64,000 nt of DNA from Chlorogloeopsis fritschii PCC 6912 (GCF_000317285.1 NZ_AJLN01000084.1:62001-126000), one strand, 5' to 3'. Positions 1-9,093 are shown, numbered from the stretch's first letter. Notes: generated by a model from the sequence alone, not told the origin. Translations and numbers: made by a program.

Positions 1-1047
1 GTCAGTTTGATAAACTTCTGCAACTACCGCCATCTGCTGAGTTTGCCCCAAATCCGCAATGCCTGCATCAGCAATTTTTTCTCCGGCTCGTGTGTGAATT
101 TTGAGAATCTGCCCGGCGATGGGTGCGCGGATGTAAGCTTGTTCGAGGTTAGTTTGTGCTTGTTGCAGTGCCGCTTTAGCATTGTCTACTTCTGCCTGGG
201 CTGCCTGCACATCTACCGGGCGAACTTCAGCAATTTGGTTCAGAGTCGCTCTCGCAGAGTTTAATTCTTCTTGGCGAGATGTTTGAATGCGTCTCAAGTT
301 TGCTCTGGCTTCGGCAAGTTGTTGCTGTCGCGATGATTGGATACGTTTGAGGTTTGCTTGTGCTTCGTTGAATTGTTCCTGTGCAGTTTGTAAACTCAGG
401 CGCTTACTATCTCTTAATGATGCTGAAAGTGCGCCCTCTTGATACAGCTTTTCGTGGCGTTGATATTCCATCGTCGCATTTCGCAATTCTGCTGCTAACC
501 GGGCGATCGCTGCTTGTTGGGCTTGAATTTCTGTCTTTTGTTCTGCTGCTAACCGGGCGATCGCTGCTTGTTGTGCCTCTATTTCCGTTTGTCTTTCGGC
601 TTGCAAGCGGCTAATGTTTGCCTGTTGTGCCTGAATTTCTCCAGTTTTGGCTCCAGCTTTTACCTGTGCCAATTTTGCTTGAGCCATCTTCACCTGCTCT
701 TTTGCCTGCAATACAGCATCTTGCAAGCGTTTTTGCGAATCCAAAATTGCTACTACCTGCCCCGCTTGTACATTATCGCCCTGTTTGACGAGTATTTTAG
801 CCACGCGATCGCCATCTAAAGCCAGAGGTGCAGACAAGCGAATTACTTCCCCTTCTGGCTCCAAACGCCCAAGAGCAGCAACTTTTTTGACTGGGGGCAG
901 TGTTTCTGGGGTGGGAGACTCAGACTTACCTGCTAAGTCAAATTGGGAAATTCCATATAAAGCGATCGCTCCAGTAATCGCCGCAGCAGTCAATATCAAG
1001 CTAATCAGTCGCCGAGTTAAAGGTTTTGAGATAGATTGTTCAGCCAT
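1..1047 (-). CDS. devB: DevB-type HlyD family ABC exporter membrane-fusion protein (3' end outside window)
   Basis: Periplasmic adaptor subunit of a DevBCA-type ABC exporter, the class that exports heterocyst glycolipids in Anabaena. The first 349 residues are visible and the frame stays open to the window edge. An N-terminal membrane helix lies at about residues 14-35. It is followed by a biotinyl-lipoyl half motif (LGRLEPEGEV, then DGDRVAKILVKQGDNVQAGQ) and a long Gln/Ala-rich coiled-coil hairpin with repeated QQAAIARLAAE units. The second lipoyl half begins near IRAPIAGQILKIHTRAGE. The ATG at 1047 is the natural start, about 30 bases after the tetR stop, so the two are probably co-transcribed; devC and devA would be expected beyond the left edge. 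The family is clear. The exact paralogue is not, since Nostocales carry several devBCA copies, so the symbol is a family name. Confidence 0.85.
   Translation of the reverse strand, partial: MAEQSISKPLTRRLISLILTAAAITGAIALYGISQFDLAGKSESPTPETLPPVKKVAALGRLEPEGEVIRLSAPLALDGDRVAKILVKQGDNVQAGQVVAILDSQKRLQDAVLQAKEQVKMAQAKLAQVKAGAKTGEIQAQQANISRLQAERQTEIEAQQAAIARLAAEQKTEIQAQQAAIARLAAELRNATMEYQRHEKLYQEGALSASLRDSKRLSLQTAQEQFNEAQANLKRIQSSRQQQLAEARANLRRIQTSRQEELNSARATLNQIAEVRPVDVQAAQAEVDNAKAALQQAQTNLEQAYIRAPIAGQILKIHTRAGEKIADAGIADLGQTQQMAVVAEVYQTD
487..573. repeat. 33-bp perfect direct repeat inside the coiled coil of devB
   Basis: Positions 487-519 and 541-573 carry the same 33 bases at a spacing of 54 bp (18 codons). 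Each copy contains a HIP1 octamer. In the protein this gives a repeated AAIARLAAE heptad-type segment of the hairpin. A more diverged unit follows at about 595-640. Confidence 0.85.
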
Positions 1048-1077
1048 ATGTCTTATTCATTTAAATTAGAAATAGAC

Positions 1078-1704
1078 TTATTTAGGAAAATGGGGGTATA
1101 TATTCTTAGTCTTCCCATTAGCAGAACTTGCTTTATCTTGAGTATTGAAATAAGCAGTTAACATTTGTGCTAGTAGTTCTCCTTGTTCGGCAAGAGAAAC
1201 GGCTTCACCCTCGAACATTCGCCGATAAATAATTCCATTCAGGAAATTACAAATGAAATCAATAACTGCTTGATCTTGAATTTGCAAGTAATCCGAAAGC
1301 GCCTGCATAGTATCTTCCGAGGCTTTTCTGAGGGTTTTGTTGTTCCATATGTCAGTTCGTTGCTGCTGCTGATAGAAATCAAATCCCAGCAAAATTTGTT
1401 TGGCAAAGTAGTCTTCATTTTTGGCAAGAAAATTCATTAAGGCTTCGATGCGTTCTGGTAAAGTTTTGGCATCTCCGGCGTCAGCAATAAAATTCAAGAT
1501 ATCTTGCCGTGTTTGCTCTTCAACCAACTGCAAAAATAAAGCCTCTTTATTGGGAAAATAATGATACAGCGTACCAGTAGAAACATTGAGTTCCTTAGCT
1601 ATCTCTCGCATGGTGATTGCGGCATAGCCTTTTTGGGCGAACAAGTCAAAGCATTTCATCAATAACTCTTTGCGGTATTGTTCATGATCGACTATTTTGG
1701 GCAT
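1078..1704 (-). CDS. TetR/AcrR family transcriptional regulator
   Basis: A 208-residue TetR-type repressor. The N-terminal helix-turn-helix covers residues about 10-57, with the recognition part TMREIAKELNVSTGTLYHYF at 31-50. The C-terminal ligand/dimer domain is alpha-helical and variable. Transcription runs directly into devB 30 bases downstream, so this is most likely the local regulator of the exporter and of itself. The effector cannot be read from the sequence. An imperfect dyad lies 14-33 bases upstream of the start and could be its operator. Length and domain order are normal for the family. Confidence 0.88.
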   Translation of the reverse strand: MPKIVDHEQYRKELLMKCFDLFAQKGYAAITMREIAKELNVSTGTLYHYFPNKEALFLQLVEEQTRQDILNFIADAGDAKTLPERIEALMNFLAKNEDYFAKQILLGFDFYQQQQRTDIWNNKTLRKASEDTMQALSDYLQIQDQAVIDFICNFLNGIIYRRMFEGEAVSLAEQGELLAQMLTAYFNTQDKASSANGKTKNIYPHFPK

Positions 1705-2149
1705 TACAAAATTTATTTATATCGAACGTTAGTTATATTATGTACTAATATTACGAATTAAGCATCAGCGTCGTGGATGGTAATGTCGTTAATTTTATAC
1801 TGCTCCCCACCAAACTCAAATTCCTGTAGGGTATGTGTTCGTCTTGATGACGTGCAGGCTTTCCTACAGGTTAATCCCATTGGCAAAAGAAGTGGGATGA
1901 GCTTAATTATTGTTTCTAAACGAGGCGAACCACACGCAAATCGCGTACATCAAGAGATCAGCGCTTGTTGAGACTCACCTGAAAAGTCTAGTACTGATGC
2001 AGAATTCACGGTTTAGTAAGCGCCATAAGATATTGTTAATTTCTCATCCTCAAGAGAAACTTTATAGTTTGTCTTAGATAAGATAGTGAACATGGATGTG
2101 GGAAGCGTTAACTTTATATTTGCTCAAGTCCATTTGTGATGGAGATTTT
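1705..2149. other. Intergenic region between divergent tetR and the 2150 gene
   Basis: A 445-base divergent spacer. It holds the candidate TetR dyad at 1718-1737 and presumably both promoters. The short open frames here show no recognisable protein, RBS or codon bias. Confidence 0.5.
1718..1737. promoter_or_regulatory. Candidate TetR operator dyad upstream of tetR-devB
   Basis: Two 10-base half-sites, TATATCGAAC and GTTAGTTATA, are inverted around the centre AACGTT and match at 7 of 10 positions. They sit just upstream of the tetR start on the minus strand, where an autoregulatory operator is expected. Inference from position and symmetry only. Confidence 0.35.
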
Positions 2150-2854
2150 ATGGTCGGGAAACCACTCATGACAGTTAGTCTCAGAGTCGATCCTGAAGCA
2201 GAGGCTGGGTTCAACGAATTTTACCACCACGTCTACATTCCCAGGTTACTTGAGGTGATACCAGAACTTATTTCAGCCCGTAGGTATGAAGAGTATGGTG
2301 TTGAAGGAAGCCTCAAGTGGTTTACTAAACAGTTTCTCACCATCTATGAGTTTGGATCTGAAGCATTAATTGATACCGGAATCAAGGCACTTAACCGAGC
2401 TGGGCGGGAGGCAGAAAAAGAAACCTGGAAGCGCTGGGGAACCAATCACCTGCATGATGTGCGTAATATTACTTATAGAGAGACTTACGCTCACGAGCGT
2501 GTATCTTGGGATGGTGCCTTCGGAAGCCGAATACTGTTCATTGTTACCGTTGAGGTAAAGCCTGAGCAGGAGCCTGAGTTCCGGAGATGGTACGAAGAAG
2601 AATATCTATCGAAGATTATGGCGGATGTGCCAACCTGGGCTGCTTGCCGGCGCTATACCAGTGTAAATGCTGTTCCAACAAGATACCTGACGATTTACGA
2701 AGCCGCTAGCCAAACGGAGCTAGAGCGTAGTTTTGCCCTGATGCGTAGTCCACATCGGTTTGGATCAAATGCAGATTGGAATAGTTGGGTAGGACGAGCT
2801 ATCACCTATCAGGATGCAAGCAGTTTCCGCCCTATTTTCCGCCGCCCAGGCTAG
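2150..2854 (+). CDS. Internally duplicated protein of unknown function, dimeric alpha/beta-barrel-like
   Basis: A 234-residue protein whose function I do not recognise. It is an internal tandem duplication. Residues about 7-105 and 125-225 share the plan beta strand (MTVSLRVDPEAE / FIVTVEVKPEQE), helix with FNEFYHHVY / FRRWYEEEY, then RRYEEYGVEG / CRRYTSVNAV, then a strand (FLTIYEF / YLTIYEA), and each unit ends in a Trp-containing helix (KRWGTN / NSWVGR). This resembles two fused ferredoxin-like units of the dimeric alpha/beta-barrel superfamily (EthD, ABM types). The ATG at 2150 is preferred because it has a GGAGA-like site just upstream; an open frame begins at 2096 without one. No signal peptide or membrane helix is present. 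Soluble and possibly ligand-binding, but that is inference. Confidence 0.7.
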   Translation: MVGKPLMTVSLRVDPEAEAGFNEFYHHVYIPRLLEVIPELISARRYEEYGVEGSLKWFTKQFLTIYEFGSEALIDTGIKALNRAGREAEKETWKRWGTNHLHDVRNITYRETYAHERVSWDGAFGSRILFIVTVEVKPEQEPEFRRWYEEEYLSKIMADVPTWAACRRYTSVNAVPTRYLTIYEAASQTELERSFALMRSPHRFGSNADWNSWVGRAITYQDASSFRPIFRRPG

Positions 2855-2863
2855 CGTCAAGCT

Positions 2864-3178
2864 ATGGCAACGTGTTCGGCGAACAAAGTCCTCTACACAG
2901 TACTTGCCAAAGCCGGATTATCTCCACGGGCGATCGCCCAAACAGCAGATTTGGTTGTAGATTATTTGAACGGATTTGCACTAGCTGCGAGTTCCGGGCG
3001 GTTAGGAAAGCCTGGTGAGCGACAAAATTTATTGACGCGGCTTGACGAACAACTAGAGCAATTTCCCACCCAGTCTTGGGTTTTTAGTAGTATCACACAA
3101 GAAGAGACACTAGCTGATATTAAGGTCGAACTAAATATTATCCTTAAAGGTATAGAGGCGATCGCTGTGGGATGTTAA
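2864..3178 (+). pseudogene. Remnant of a TetR-type regulator (C-terminal ligand domain only)
   Basis: A 104-codon open frame whose product looks like the C-terminal all-helical domain of a tetracycline-repressor-type regulator. It reads LYTVLAKAGLSPRAIAQ, then ADLVVDYLNGFALAAS, and ends in VELNIILKGIEAIAVG, which matches the family ending of the type FGLELILDGLEAL. The helix-turn-helix that should precede it is absent, because the 2150 gene ends only 9 bases upstream. The fragment is in the same reading frame as that gene, separated by a single TAG stop. Most likely a decayed leftover of a deletion; a short expressed protein cannot be excluded. Confidence 0.55.
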
Positions 3179-3205
3179 ATTAAACAGCACATCTCCAAGA
3201 AGCTT

Positions 3206-3235
3206 GGGTGTAAGAAAAATATTCTTCATACACCC
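3206..3235 (+). terminator. Hairpin between the TetR remnant and glcD
   Basis: GGGTGTA at 3206-3212 pairs with TACACCC at 3229-3235, and an inner AGAA/TTCT can extend the stem. It has no clear T-run, so it may be a terminator of the upstream unit or a processing site. Confidence 0.45.
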
Positions 3236-3288
3236 CTACTACCGCTACAAGCAATCAGAATATCTTCTTGCAACTATAAAAATTACCT

Positions 3289-4776
3289 ATGCTTACCCAA
3301 GATAAAAAACAACGTAACTGGCAACCCGTCATTAAAGAATTCGAGGCTGTACTTGGCAAAAATGGTGTAGTACAACGTCGTGAGGAACTCATCACCTATG
3401 AATGCGACGGATTAACCAGCTATCGCCAGCGCCCAGCAGTGGTGGTATTACCCAGAACGACAGAACAAGTGGCGGCGGTAGTAAAGATATGCAATAAATA
3501 CTCTGTTCCCTTCATTGCTCGCGGTTCTGGTACTGGTTTATCGGGTGGAGCTTTGCCGATTGAAAATAGCGTTTTGATTGTTACTTCTTTGATGCGGCAA
3601 ATACTAAACATAGATTTAGAAAATCAGCGTGTAATTGTTCAACCAGGGGTGATTAATAGTTGGGTAACTCAAACAGTAAGTGGTGCCGGATTTTACTACG
3701 CTCCTGACCCTTCCAGTCAAATTATCTGCTCTGTTGGTGGTAATGTTGCCGAAAACTCTGGGGGAGTGCATTGTTTGAAGTATGGTGTTACGACAAACCA
3801 CGTTTTGGGATTAAAAATAGTCACTCCTGAAGGTGAAATTCTAGATTTGGGCGCAGAGATTCCCGAAATGCCTGGTTATGATTTAACGGGTATTTTTGTA
3901 GGTTCGGAAGGAACCTTAGGTATTGCCACAGAAATTACGCTGCGAATTCTCAAAAGTGCAGAATCAATCTGTGTTTTACTAGCAGATTTTACAAATATTG
4001 AAGCAGCAGGAGCGAGTGTTTCTGACATCATCAGCGCGGGAATTATTCCTGGTGGGATGGAAATCATGGATAACCTCAGCATCAACGCCGTGGAAGATGT
4101 CACAGCCTTAAATTGTTATCCTCGCGATGCCGTGGCAATTCTTTTAGTAGAAATTGATGGTTTGGAAGTGGAAGTTGCAGCAAATAAGCAAAGAGTAGCA
4201 GAGATTTGTAAACAAAATGGTGCGCGTAACATCACATCTGCGAAAGATCCAGAACAACGGCTGAAATTGTGGAAAGGACGTAAAGCAGCTTTTGCCGCTG
4301 CCGGACATTTAAGTCCAGATTATTATGTACAAGATGGAGTAATTCCTCGTACTCAGTTGCCTTATGTACTACAAGAAATTGAGGCATTAAGTCAGAAATA
4401 TGGTTATCGCATCGCCAATGTGTTTCACGCTGGCGATGGCAACCTTCACCCGTTAGTTCTTTATGATAATTCTGTTCCGGGTGCATTAGAAACAGTAGAA
4501 GAATTAGGTGGAGAAATTCTCAAGTTGTGTGTGAAAGTTGGTGGCAGTATTTCTGGTGAGCATGGCATTGGTGCAGATAAAAAATGCTATATGCCAGAGA
4601 TGTTTACCACTGCGGATTTAGAAACAATGCAATGGGTACGGCAAGTTTTCAATCCCAAGGGTTTAGCTAATCCCGAAAAGATTTTCCCGACTCCGCGCAC
4701 TTGTGGGGAAGCCGCAAGAGCTATGGGTGAGACTACCAAGAAGTTTGAAGCTATGGAAGGAGTGGAGCGTTTTTAA
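3289..4776 (+). CDS. glcD: Glycolate oxidase/dehydrogenase FAD subunit GlcD
   Basis: A 495-residue FAD-linked oxidase of the GlcD/D-lactate dehydrogenase family. It oxidises glycolate to glyoxylate in photorespiratory metabolism. The FAD-binding PCMH domain spans about residues 45-225, with the pyrophosphate-binding stretch ARGSGTGLSGGALP near 77-90 and VGGNVAENSGG further on. The C-terminal FAD-oxidase domain contains HAGDGNLHPLVLYD and GSISGEHGIG, including the conserved His residues. Length is typical. GlcE and GlcF partners are not adjacent, as is common in cyanobacteria. A D-lactate dehydrogenase of the same family is the main alternative. Confidence 0.9.
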   Translation: MLTQDKKQRNWQPVIKEFEAVLGKNGVVQRREELITYECDGLTSYRQRPAVVVLPRTTEQVAAVVKICNKYSVPFIARGSGTGLSGGALPIENSVLIVTSLMRQILNIDLENQRVIVQPGVINSWVTQTVSGAGFYYAPDPSSQIICSVGGNVAENSGGVHCLKYGVTTNHVLGLKIVTPEGEILDLGAEIPEMPGYDLTGIFVGSEGTLGIATEITLRILKSAESICVLLADFTNIEAAGASVSDIISAGIIPGGMEIMDNLSINAVEDVTALNCYPRDAVAILLVEIDGLEVEVAANKQRVAEICKQNGARNITSAKDPEQRLKLWKGRKAAFAAAGHLSPDYYVQDGVIPRTQLPYVLQEIEALSQKYGYRIANVFHAGDGNLHPLVLYDNSVPGALETVEELGGEILKLCVKVGGSISGEHGIGADKKCYMPEMFTTADLETMQWVRQVFNPKGLANPEKIFPTPRTCGEAARAMGETTKKFEAMEGVERF

Positions 4777-5376
4777 TCGAAAGAGGGGTATGGGGTGTAG
4801 GGAAAGAAACCTTTTTGATGCTTGGTGATGAAATGTTTTCTTTGAATTGCTTTCTCTAGCATCTAAAGGTAATTGCTTTACTGCACCTAGTTCTGTACTC
4901 TAAGAAAAGTAGCCTACTTTTCCTTGAAGCTGCACTCCGGACATCTACGCATCTACACGATAGTGGTGACAATTTCTACGTTTAATTCCTTGACTGGGAA
5001 TGCTATGTAGGAAAACAGTCTCACATCAACTCTTTAGTGTCCTAAATTCATTCAAATTATGAAGATTTATAAATTTTATCTACGTTATCAGATTTTTATA
5101 ATTTTTTGTGCAAAGATTTTAGGAAAATATTAAAAATCACTGACATAGTATTTTTACCTAGCTGCAAATATATGTTAGTTTCCAACTAGCAGGACTGATT
5201 AAGCTTAATCCTATGGGCTTTTCTAGCTTTTCAAACTAGAAGTAGCACATTATTCAAATAAGCATCAATAAACGCTCAAAATACTTTGCCATAGGCGCTG
5301 AAAAGTATCTACCACAACTTATATATGTATGAGAGAGCGCCTAGTAGACTCAGCTACCATAACCAGGGACTCTCGC
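4777..5376. other. Intergenic region upstream of the PAS-GAF kinase
   Basis: About 600 AT-rich bases with no supported gene. The one clear feature is a perfect 14-base palindrome, GATTAAGCTTAATC, at 5197-5210. It could be a regulator site for the downstream kinase gene. Confidence 0.5.
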
Positions 5377-7614
5377 ATGAATATCAATCCATCTGAATCT
5401 ATCTTAGATTTGGCACAGCCGTCTTGTCACTATTTTCAAGTCAATACGGATATAGAAAATCAGAATAATCAACAGTTTTTTTGCAGCATCTACAATTTTG
5501 TGCAGGCATCTATATTTGTGGTTGATGTTCTAGAGGATGGTAACTTTCGGTATCTAGGAATCAATCCAATTCATGAGCGCTGGATCGGTATGAGTTCAGA
5601 GGAGCTACAAGGTAAAACACCAGAAGAGGTGTTTTCACCAGCAGATGCAGCGAAGGTGCGTCAGCATTATGCAGAGTGTATACGTTTTGGTAAAACTATT
5701 TCCTATGAAGAATGCTTAAAATTTCAAGGAATTTCCACATGGTGGAGTACAACTTTAACTCCATTATCGGATGGAAGTTCACGTATTTACCGCTTGATTG
5801 GCACTAGTACTAATATTAGCGATCGCAAGCGGGCAGAAGAAGCACTCAACCGTCAAGCCGAAAGAGAAAAGCTATTAGGAAACATTGCCCAAAGAATTCG
5901 CGCATCTTTGGATTTGGATGCGATCCTCAATCAGACAGTTGTGGAACTGCGACGATTTTTGATTAGCGATCGCGTGTTAATTTATCGCTTCCAGACTAAT
6001 GGTAATGGAGTCATAGTTGCAGAATCAACTATTGCCCTTGGTAGTCCACTGTTGGGAACAAATATTCCAGCCAGCTGCTTTACCGAAAGACACTTAGAAC
6101 GTTACAAGCGTGGTTGTATTCAAATTGTGGAAGACATTCATGCAGCAGGATTACACCCCTGTCAAATAGATATTTTGGCTTCTTTGCAGGTGAGAGCTAA
6201 TTTGGTAGTGCCAATTGTGTTTCAGCAAGATTTATGGGGGCTATTAATTGCCCAGCACTGCTGGGAGCCACGACAATGGCAGCAAACAGAAATCGATTTG
6301 CTAGAGCAATTAGCGACTCAAATTGGAATTGCCACCCAACAAGCAAAACTACATCAGCAGGTACAAACTCTGCAAGCCCAACTGAGATTGCAACAGCAAA
6401 CTCTCCAAGTGCAAAGCTTAATGCAACGTCTGAGCGAACAAATCCGTGACAATCTAGACATAGACAGAATTTTAAAAACAGCGACTGAGGAATTGGGACG
6501 AATATTACAAGTTGAGCGATGCCAAATCGAACTGTACAACACCACCTACACCCTTACTACTGTTGCTTACGAATACACAACTACTCCTCCTCTTTGCCAG
6601 GGAGCAATTAGAGTAATTGAAGACTTTCCAGAACTGTATCAGCCACTCTTGCAAAAACAACCCTTGCAATTCGAGAAAATTATCCGGGATTGGAATCCCA
6701 GGTTAGTTGTAGTCACACAGCTGGCTTGTCCAATTTTTGATGGGCAAGGAGTGATGGGAAATATCTGGCTGACTAGGGCAACAGAAAAAGAGTTTGCGGA
6801 ATGGGAAGTCAATCTAGTGCAGCAGATCGCAAATCAATGTGCGATCGCTATTTGTCAATCTCGTCTTTGCCAACAAGCCACGACACGGGTAACAGAAGTA
6901 GAAAAACTCGAAAACCTCAAACACGAATTCCTGAGAACTCTTTCTCATGAACTGCGAACACCAATTACAAGTATTTGCCTTGCTGTTCAGACACTTGATA
7001 GTGTCATTAAACAAGAAAAAATATTGGACATAGAGCTAGTATCACAGCTTTTGCAGATTCTCCAGAGTGAATGCGGGCGCGAAAGCAAATTAATTAATGA
7101 TCTGCTAACGCTTACGTATCTAGAAGCCGAAATCGAACCTCTAACTTTAATAGCGATCGACTTGCAATCTTGGCTTCCTCCGATTGTTGAATCTTTTCGA
7201 GAACTCACCGCCTGTCGCGAACAGCACTTAATTTTAGATATAGCTAGTGAACTTCCTTGTCTAGAAACAGATATTACCGATCTAGAACGTATTATCACAG
7301 AACTTATAAATAACGCCTGTAAATATACACCTGCTGGTGGTTCCATAACTATTGCTGCTTCTGCCACAGCAGAAAGTGTGCAGATTAGGGTCACTAATTA
7401 TGGCATTGAAATCGCAACCAATCAACTCTCACGGATTTTCGATCCGTTTTATCGCATTCCTCACAACGATCCGTGGCAACACACAGGTACAGGGATGGGA
7501 TTGGCATTAGTACAGAAGTTAGTCAAACATTTAAAAGCCTCAATTTGTGTAGAAAGTAAAGCAGCTTTTACTACCTTCACCCTGATTTTACCCAGAGAAA
7601 TTTCAGGATCATAA
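5377..7614 (+). CDS. PAS-GAF-GAF sensor histidine kinase
   Basis: A cytoplasmic hybrid-sensor type histidine kinase of about 745 residues with no membrane helix. The order is: a PAS fold (ASIFVVDVLEDGNFRYLGINP through LIGTSTNISDRKRAEE); a phytochrome-type GAF domain (LDLDAILNQTVVELRRFL ... DRVLIYRF); a second GAF-like domain (LDIDRILKTATEELGRIL); HisKA with the phosphoacceptor His in LRTLSHELRTPI at about residue 524; and HATPase with ELINNACKYTP (N box) and GTGMGLAL (G2 box). The central G1 motif is degraded: NYGIEI stands where DNGxGI is usual. The GAF domain lacks the Cys of canonical bilin-binding phytochromes at the place I would expect it, so the ligand is unknown. No response regulator is adjacent. 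The ATG at 5377 follows an AGGGA site; 5329 is an alternative start. Confidence 0.85.
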   Translation: MNINPSESILDLAQPSCHYFQVNTDIENQNNQQFFCSIYNFVQASIFVVDVLEDGNFRYLGINPIHERWIGMSSEELQGKTPEEVFSPADAAKVRQHYAECIRFGKTISYEECLKFQGISTWWSTTLTPLSDGSSRIYRLIGTSTNISDRKRAEEALNRQAEREKLLGNIAQRIRASLDLDAILNQTVVELRRFLISDRVLIYRFQTNGNGVIVAESTIALGSPLLGTNIPASCFTERHLERYKRGCIQIVEDIHAAGLHPCQIDILASLQVRANLVVPIVFQQDLWGLLIAQHCWEPRQWQQTEIDLLEQLATQIGIATQQAKLHQQVQTLQAQLRLQQQTLQVQSLMQRLSEQIRDNLDIDRILKTATEELGRILQVERCQIELYNTTYTLTTVAYEYTTTPPLCQGAIRVIEDFPELYQPLLQKQPLQFEKIIRDWNPRLVVVTQLACPIFDGQGVMGNIWLTRATEKEFAEWEVNLVQQIANQCAIAICQSRLCQQATTRVTEVEKLENLKHEFLRTLSHELRTPITSICLAVQTLDSVIKQEKILDIELVSQLLQILQSECGRESKLINDLLTLTYLEAEIEPLTLIAIDLQSWLPPIVESFRELTACREQHLILDIASELPCLETDITDLERIITELINNACKYTPAGGSITIAASATAESVQIRVTNYGIEIATNQLSRIFDPFYRIPHNDPWQHTGTGMGLALVQKLVKHLKASICVESKAAFTTFTLILPREISGS

Positions 7615-7958
7615 ATAATTATTAGCAAGTTTTTATATCAAGTTCGCCTCATCAATTCTAATTCAGTGCATCTGTGCAAACACTGCAAAATCTTCTTTCC
7701 CCCCTGCTCCCCTGCCGCCTTTAAGTTTTTCACCGAACACGACTTAAGTGGCTCAAGTTCTAAACATAATTTAATTATTTAACTTTACCTCTAATTAATA
7801 TTTCGTAAATATACTGTTAACTGCGGTGTAATTTCTAGACTTGACTGTAAGTAGGCAACTAGAATTAAGATTAAATATGTATTTATACATAGGATAATGT
7901 AATTTGACAGTCAGATCTCAGACTGAAAACAACCAAAGCAACTAGTAATTAGCTATTT
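7615..7958. other. Intergenic region
   Basis: A 344-base AT-rich spacer with a short C-rich patch near 7698-7717. It holds no supported gene, no convincing terminator hairpin and no recognisable regulatory element. Confidence 0.4.
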
Positions 7959-9074
7959 ATGGGAAATATTAGTTCTTTACATTTTAATTTTGTATACCAA
8001 ACATCTAAAACCCAATTTAACTGTAAATTTATAACCAAAGTGCCTAAAAATAAATATTTTAACGGTGGAATGGCACAGCTTTTATCTTTGGCAGTCACCT
8101 TAACAGTTTTAAACACCGGACAAGTATTAGCACTGCAACGAGGAGATAGCAGTTCTGACGTTACTAATCTTCAAAGATGTTTACAAAGATTAGGATACTT
8201 TCAAGGGCCGATCAACGGTAAATTTGGTGGGTTGACTGAAGAAGCTGTCAAAGAATTTCAGCGAGCTAATAACATAGGCACAACCGGCAAAGTAGGCTCG
8301 CAAACTCAACAAGCCTTACAAATTGCGTGTCAGAATGAACAGTCATATCAAAGCTATGATTTCAGTAGTAATGGCGATCGCTTTCCCTATAATCTCAATG
8401 AAGGGGATGCCGGGCCAGAGGTGTCAGAATTACAGAGAAAATTACAACAATTAGGCTATTTTCGGGGAAATCCCACTGGTTATTTTGGTACTGTAACTAC
8501 AGAAGCTGTAGTTCTTTTCCAACGAGATAACCAACTCACACCTAGTGGCATTGCCGACGCTCAAACCTTAGCAAAACTATCTGGAGCCACGGGAAGTTCA
8601 AACCCTCGTTGTTCGAGAAATAGCGGTTATATCTGTTTGGGCGAGAACAGTTCGCGAGTGTCAACTGTGCAGCAACGTTTGCGCGAACTAGGATTTTTTA
8701 CAGATCAGATCACAGGTTATTACGGTGCCACAACCAGAAATGCTGTAGCGCAATTCCAACGAGATGCTGGGATGTATCCAACTGGAAATGTAGATTTTTC
8801 AACTTGGCAAAGATTGGGATTGAGCACAGACAATCTTACTGCAATTCAAAATCCTGCGAAGCCCGCGGCGGTAAATCGCTATGTCGTAGTTGTTCCAATT
8901 CGTCGAGCTGATACTCTTCCTAGAGTGCGTAATTACCTCCCCAAAGCTTTTGCAGCTAAATCTAGATTAGGAAATTACGTAAATGCCGGAGCATTTCGCG
9001 ATCGCTCTGAAGCAGAACAGCATTCTCAATATTTACGTGAACTCGGTTTTGATGCCCGCGTAGAACGGTTTTAG
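7959..9074 (+). CDS. Secreted peptidoglycan-binding protein, three PG_binding_1 repeats and a SPOR-like tail
   Basis: 371 residues. A hydrophobic segment (LLSLAVTLTVLNTGQVLA) following a polar N-terminal stretch looks like an export signal. Three peptidoglycan-binding-1 repeats follow: VTNLQRCLQRLGYF, VSELQRKLQQLGYF and VSTVQQRLRELGFF, each with the AVxxFQRxxG half. The C-terminus (VNAGAFRDRSEAEQHSQYL, ELGFDARV) resembles a SPOR-type cell-wall module and recurs in the protein at 20184-21035. The likely role is anchoring to septal or lateral peptidoglycan. The ATG at 7959 is kept because cyanobacterial homologues often have long N-termini; 8070 is an alternative start immediately before the signal. 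Confidence 0.8.
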   Translation: MGNISSLHFNFVYQTSKTQFNCKFITKVPKNKYFNGGMAQLLSLAVTLTVLNTGQVLALQRGDSSSDVTNLQRCLQRLGYFQGPINGKFGGLTEEAVKEFQRANNIGTTGKVGSQTQQALQIACQNEQSYQSYDFSSNGDRFPYNLNEGDAGPEVSELQRKLQQLGYFRGNPTGYFGTVTTEAVVLFQRDNQLTPSGIADAQTLAKLSGATGSSNPRCSRNSGYICLGENSSRVSTVQQRLRELGFFTDQITGYYGATTRNAVAQFQRDAGMYPTGNVDFSTWQRLGLSTDNLTAIQNPAKPAAVNRYVVVVPIRRADTLPRVRNYLPKAFAAKSRLGNYVNAGAFRDRSEAEQHSQYLRELGFDARVERF

Positions 9075-9093
9075 TAAAAGCCTGAGTTTAAGA

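Noticed and set aside
1742-1754. NtcA-like site GTA-N7-TAC upstream of tetR
   Set aside because: NtcA sites need an eight-base spacer (GTA-N8-TAC); this has seven, and no aligned -10 box was found.
1777-1971. 64-codon frame between tetR and the 2150 gene
   Set aside because: No RBS, no motif, odd composition; treated as intergenic.
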